Below are positions 63,359-64,000 of a DNA stretch of 64,000 nt, piece after piece; the stretch's first letter is position 1; the number at the start of each line of letters is the position of its first letter. Under the pieces are notes generated by a model, which saw only the letters and a program-made list of their open reading frames with translations, was not told where the DNA came from and searched no databases. This DNA is from Neelides folsomi (Eukaryota; Arthropoda; Collembola; Neelipleona; Neelidae), in NCBI GenBank assembly GCA_034687125.1, contig JAQGBZ010000215.1:44309-108308 (forward strand). Direction: 5' to 3'. Made by a program: the position numbers and the translations under genes.

Positions 63359-64000
63359 AGTTAAAATATAAATAAATAAGGTACAGTGGAATCCGGTTAT
63401 AATAAATCCGTTTATAGTGAATATCCTGATATAATGAATTAAAAATTTTGTCCCTTCATTTGAAAAATCATATACAATGTTAAATGAACGAAAATCATAA
63501 TATTGTAATTACAATTTAAACATTAAAATTAATATGGACTATAATCTATTTTTTCTCTGCTCGGATCTGAATTTGAAATAACCGCATCTTTTTTCTAACG
63601 TTACCATCTTTTTTATTTTACATTTGATTATAGTTAATCAAAAAGTAATATATTATTATATCAACCAATTAAAAGCATAATTTGAATACAAGCATTAGTG
63701 ATTAAACATTAACTATTATACAAATATTATTAAAAAGTTCAATTACAAAATTGTCATCAAATTTACATGATTGCGTGGCCAGTATAAGTCATGAATGCCC
63801 CATCATGCCTAATCCATTTCTTTTAAATGCTCGTTTCCCAACTATTTCTAAATACCAATATTGGCGCTTGTCATAAGTTAGCTTTTGGAGGGACAAGATT
63901 ATTTCTGTCTAGAGGTGAAGTTGAGAGGCTGTGGAAGTTTTTTTTATTGTAAATTCATTATTAATTCTTTCAATCAAATTAAGTTAAATCCGAAATGTTC
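63359..64000. other. Right edge: intron or intergenic sequence with a pogo-like repeat end
   Basis: A sequence starting CAGTGGAATCCGGTTATAAT at 63385 resembles the ends of pogo/Tigger-type elements. The matching inverted end is not found before 64000, so it continues past the window or is a solo end. Confidence 0.45.

Overview
This window looks like nuclear DNA of an arthropod, most likely a basal hexapod such as a springtail; that placement is inference from gene content. The arthropod-specific signs are a chitin-binding cuticle protein, an OS-D chemosensory protein and a divergent ionotropic receptor. The DNA is AT-rich, introns are mostly 50-200 bases with GT-AG ends, and genes are dense on both strands. 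Almost every multi-exon model below was built by reading the sequence and checking codon phase across each junction, so exon ends are given where phase closes.

Layout. 1-7.5 kb: the tail of an unknown gene, SSU72 phosphatase, a SMYD-type SET/MYND protein and an SLC9B-type Na+/H+ antiporter. 9-17.7 kb: a secreted ricin-lectin/HExxH protein and a 1056-residue PVR/VEGFR-like receptor tyrosine kinase. 18.1-19.8 kb: a Tc1 element with unusually long terminal inverted repeats and a dead transposase. 20.5-24.4 kb: two paralogous small secreted proteins, with near-identical core promoters, flanking a frameshifted casein-kinase-1-like gene. 25-34 kb: a single-LIM protein, a membrane-anchored secreted protein, an F-box/LRR-like protein, mitochondrial lipoyl synthase, and an IFI6/IFI27-like gene carrying a stop codon and a broken splice donor. 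35-44.4 kb: an acidic protein with a transposon in its intron, a CNGB-type cyclic-nucleotide-gated channel subunit, a cuticle protein and a Cys-rich GPI-type protein. 45-53 kb: a chemosensory protein with an 11-nt microexon, an intronless ionotropic receptor, a Tudor-like gene and a small transmembrane protein with PPxY and YxxM motifs. 53.6-57.8 kb: transposon remnants and a damaged ankyrin gene. 58.7-64 kb: a C2H2 zinc-finger protein, a double C-type lectin and the start of a membrane protein.

There is no operon or defence island; the genes are independent eukaryotic units. Recurrent themes are secreted or cell-surface families (lectins, receptors, small secreted paralogs) and many short palindromic (foldback/MITE) insertions placed in introns and intergenic gaps. 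In three genes a frameshift falls at a run of five A or T, which may be assembly error rather than biology. The best leads are the 11-nt microexon, a 21-bp intronic hairpin, the Asp-to-Ala change in the antiporter, the HExxH lectin protein with bacterial-like domain layout, and the duplicated secreted-protein/kinase cluster.
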